From Oscillospiraceae bacterium (GTDB lineage Bacteria; Bacillota; Clostridia; Oscillospirales; Acutalibacteraceae), in the NCBI GenBank assembly GCA_015066085.1, contig SVPA01000004.1, positions 1 to 64,000 on the forward strand: 64,000 bases of DNA, in the 5' to 3' direction. A program made the translations under genes and the position numbers. Below, one piece after another: positions 63,097 through 64,000 of the stretch. The notes under the pieces were generated by a model that saw only the letters and a program-made list of their open reading frames with translations, did not search any database and was not told the DNA's origin. Every line of letters begins with the position of its first letter. Position 1 is the stretch's first letter.

Positions 63097-64000
63097 TTAA
63101 CCTTTAAGTTTATTGATTCTGTCACGCAGATAGGCGGCGTGTTCGAATTCGAGCATCTGTGCCGCTTCTTTCATTTGGGCGGTTAATGACGCGATTAGTT
63201 TGTCCTTTTCGGTGCGGCTCATCTTCTTTATGGGCTTTGAGTCGTCGGGTTTTGAGGACATTTCGATAATTGCTCTGACATCCTTGACGACCGATTTAGG
63301 AGTTATTCCATTTGCCTTATTATAGTCATCCTGAATTTTTCGGCGGCGGTTGGTCTCAAAAATTGCCCGTTCCATAGAGGGTGTCACCGTATCGGCATAC
63401 ATTATAACCTCGCCGTTTGCGTTACGGGCGGCTCTGCCTATGGTCTGAATAAGCGAGGTTTCGCTTCGAAGGAAGCCCTCTTTATCGGCGTCGAGGATTG
63501 CAACGAGCGACACTTCGGGGATATCAAGTCCTTCACGAAGAAGATTTATTCCAACAAGGACATCAAACTCGCCAAGGCGTAAATCTCTGATTATTTGCAT
63601 ACGCTCCATAGCGTCAATATCGTGGTGCATATAGCGTACCTTGATGCCGAGTTTTTCGAGGTAATCGGTAAGGTCTTCTGCCATTTTTTTAGTCAGCGTT
63701 GTAACTAAAACTCTTTCCTTTTTGGCGCTTCTCTCGTTAATTTCGGAAACGAGGTCATCAATCTGTCCCTCGGTGGGTTTGACAGTAACAAGCGGGTCTA
63801 AAAGTCCTGTTGGGCGGATAACCTGTTCAACAATTTGGGCAGATTTCTCCTTTTCAAAGTCGCCCGGGGTTGCCGAAACAAAGATTGCCTGATTTATACG
63901 CTCATAAAACTCATTAAAGTTTAAGGGGCGGTTATCGTAAGCCGAGGGCAGACGGAAACCGTATTCAATAAGGTTGTCCTTTCTGCCTCTGTCTCCGCCG
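63097..64000 (-). CDS. uvrB: Excinuclease ABC subunit B, C-terminal part
   Basis: UvrB joins UvrA and then UvrC at lesions. The frame is open to the window edge, so only about the last 300 residues are seen. [20 protein letters not shown] leads to [42 protein letters not shown] and [14 protein letters not shown], the second helicase half. A linker follows with KTPKSV-type and RTEKDKLI sequence, then the C-terminal UVR motif ([18 protein letters not shown]), which binds UvrC. The start is outside the window. Confidence 0.96.
   Translation of the reverse strand, partial: GGDRGRKDNLIEYGFRLPSAYDNRPLNFNEFYERINQAIFVSATPGDFEKEKSAQIVEQVIRPTGLLDPLVTVKPTEGQIDDLVSEINERSAKKERVLVTTLTKKMAEDLTDYLEKLGIKVRYMHHDIDAMERMQIIRDLRLGEFDVLVGINLLREGLDIPEVSLVAILDADKEGFLRSETSLIQTIGRAARNANGEVIMYADTVTPSMERAIFETNRRRKIQDDYNKANGITPKSVVKDVRAIIEMSSKPDDSKPIKKMSRTEKDKLIASLTAQMKEAAQMLEFEHAAYLRDRINKLKG

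Overview
The window looks like chromosome from a low-GC, endospore-forming member of the Clostridia, probably an uncultured gut relative of the Oscillospiraceae/Ruminococcaceae (inference). Sporulation genes are spread through it: spoVAC, a broken spoVAD, dpaA/dpaB, bofA, spoIIR and a GerW/YtfJ gene. Other Firmicutes marks are AddAB in place of RecBCD, a T-box leader before pheST, Prp protease with an N-terminally extended L27, mini-RNase III, and an IspH–ribosomal protein S1 fusion. Most genes lie on the minus strand. No rRNA, CRISPR array, transposase or integrase was found.

Bases 1-4860 are the accessory-looking part. They hold a partial membrane protein, an orphan AbiEi-like (DUF6088-type) protein, and a spoVAD that loses its C-terminal third at a perfect hairpin. 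After spoVAC comes tRNA-Pro(CGG), whose 3' end is repeated exactly about 200 bp downstream, as at an integration site. Next is a cluster of micro-hairpins. Last is a strongly promoted gene for an E2 (ubiquitin-conjugating)-fold domain, six membrane segments and an FHA domain, with alanine where E2 enzymes have the catalytic cysteine. This protein is the most unusual item in the window.

Bases 4861-34534 are mainly housekeeping: murC; cca followed by dpaAB (dipicolinate synthesis); addBA; bofA; secG; a three-gene biotin-dependent carboxyl-transfer operon without a membrane decarboxylase subunit; a cluster with an M50 protease, scpAB, gerW and rluB; an amidase; the dgt-dnaG-rpoD operon; yigZ; rpmE; spoIIR; ispE; an aminotransferase with an Lrp-type regulator; and a divergent ACT/UPF0210 pair. 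A 205-bp imperfect palindrome separates secG from bofA.

Bases 34535-49980 carry a MacB-like ABC transporter fusion with a zinc-ribbon membrane protein, a GT2/GtrA pair, a YbaK deacylase, a maltodextrin-type ABC importer with malQ, pheST under a T-box, dut and a YitT protein. Bases 49981-64000 carry the rplU-prp-rpmA-obgE-mrnC cluster and then a long minus-strand series: uvrB (cut by the window edge), uvrA, a DUF5685-like protein, a cysteine-rich J-domain protein, a small membrane protein, a BaiN-type flavoprotein, cmk, plsC and ispH-rpsA.

Several starts were moved from the longest reading frame to a better ribosome-binding site, and TTG/GTG starts are common. All calls rest on reading the sequence; no database search was made.
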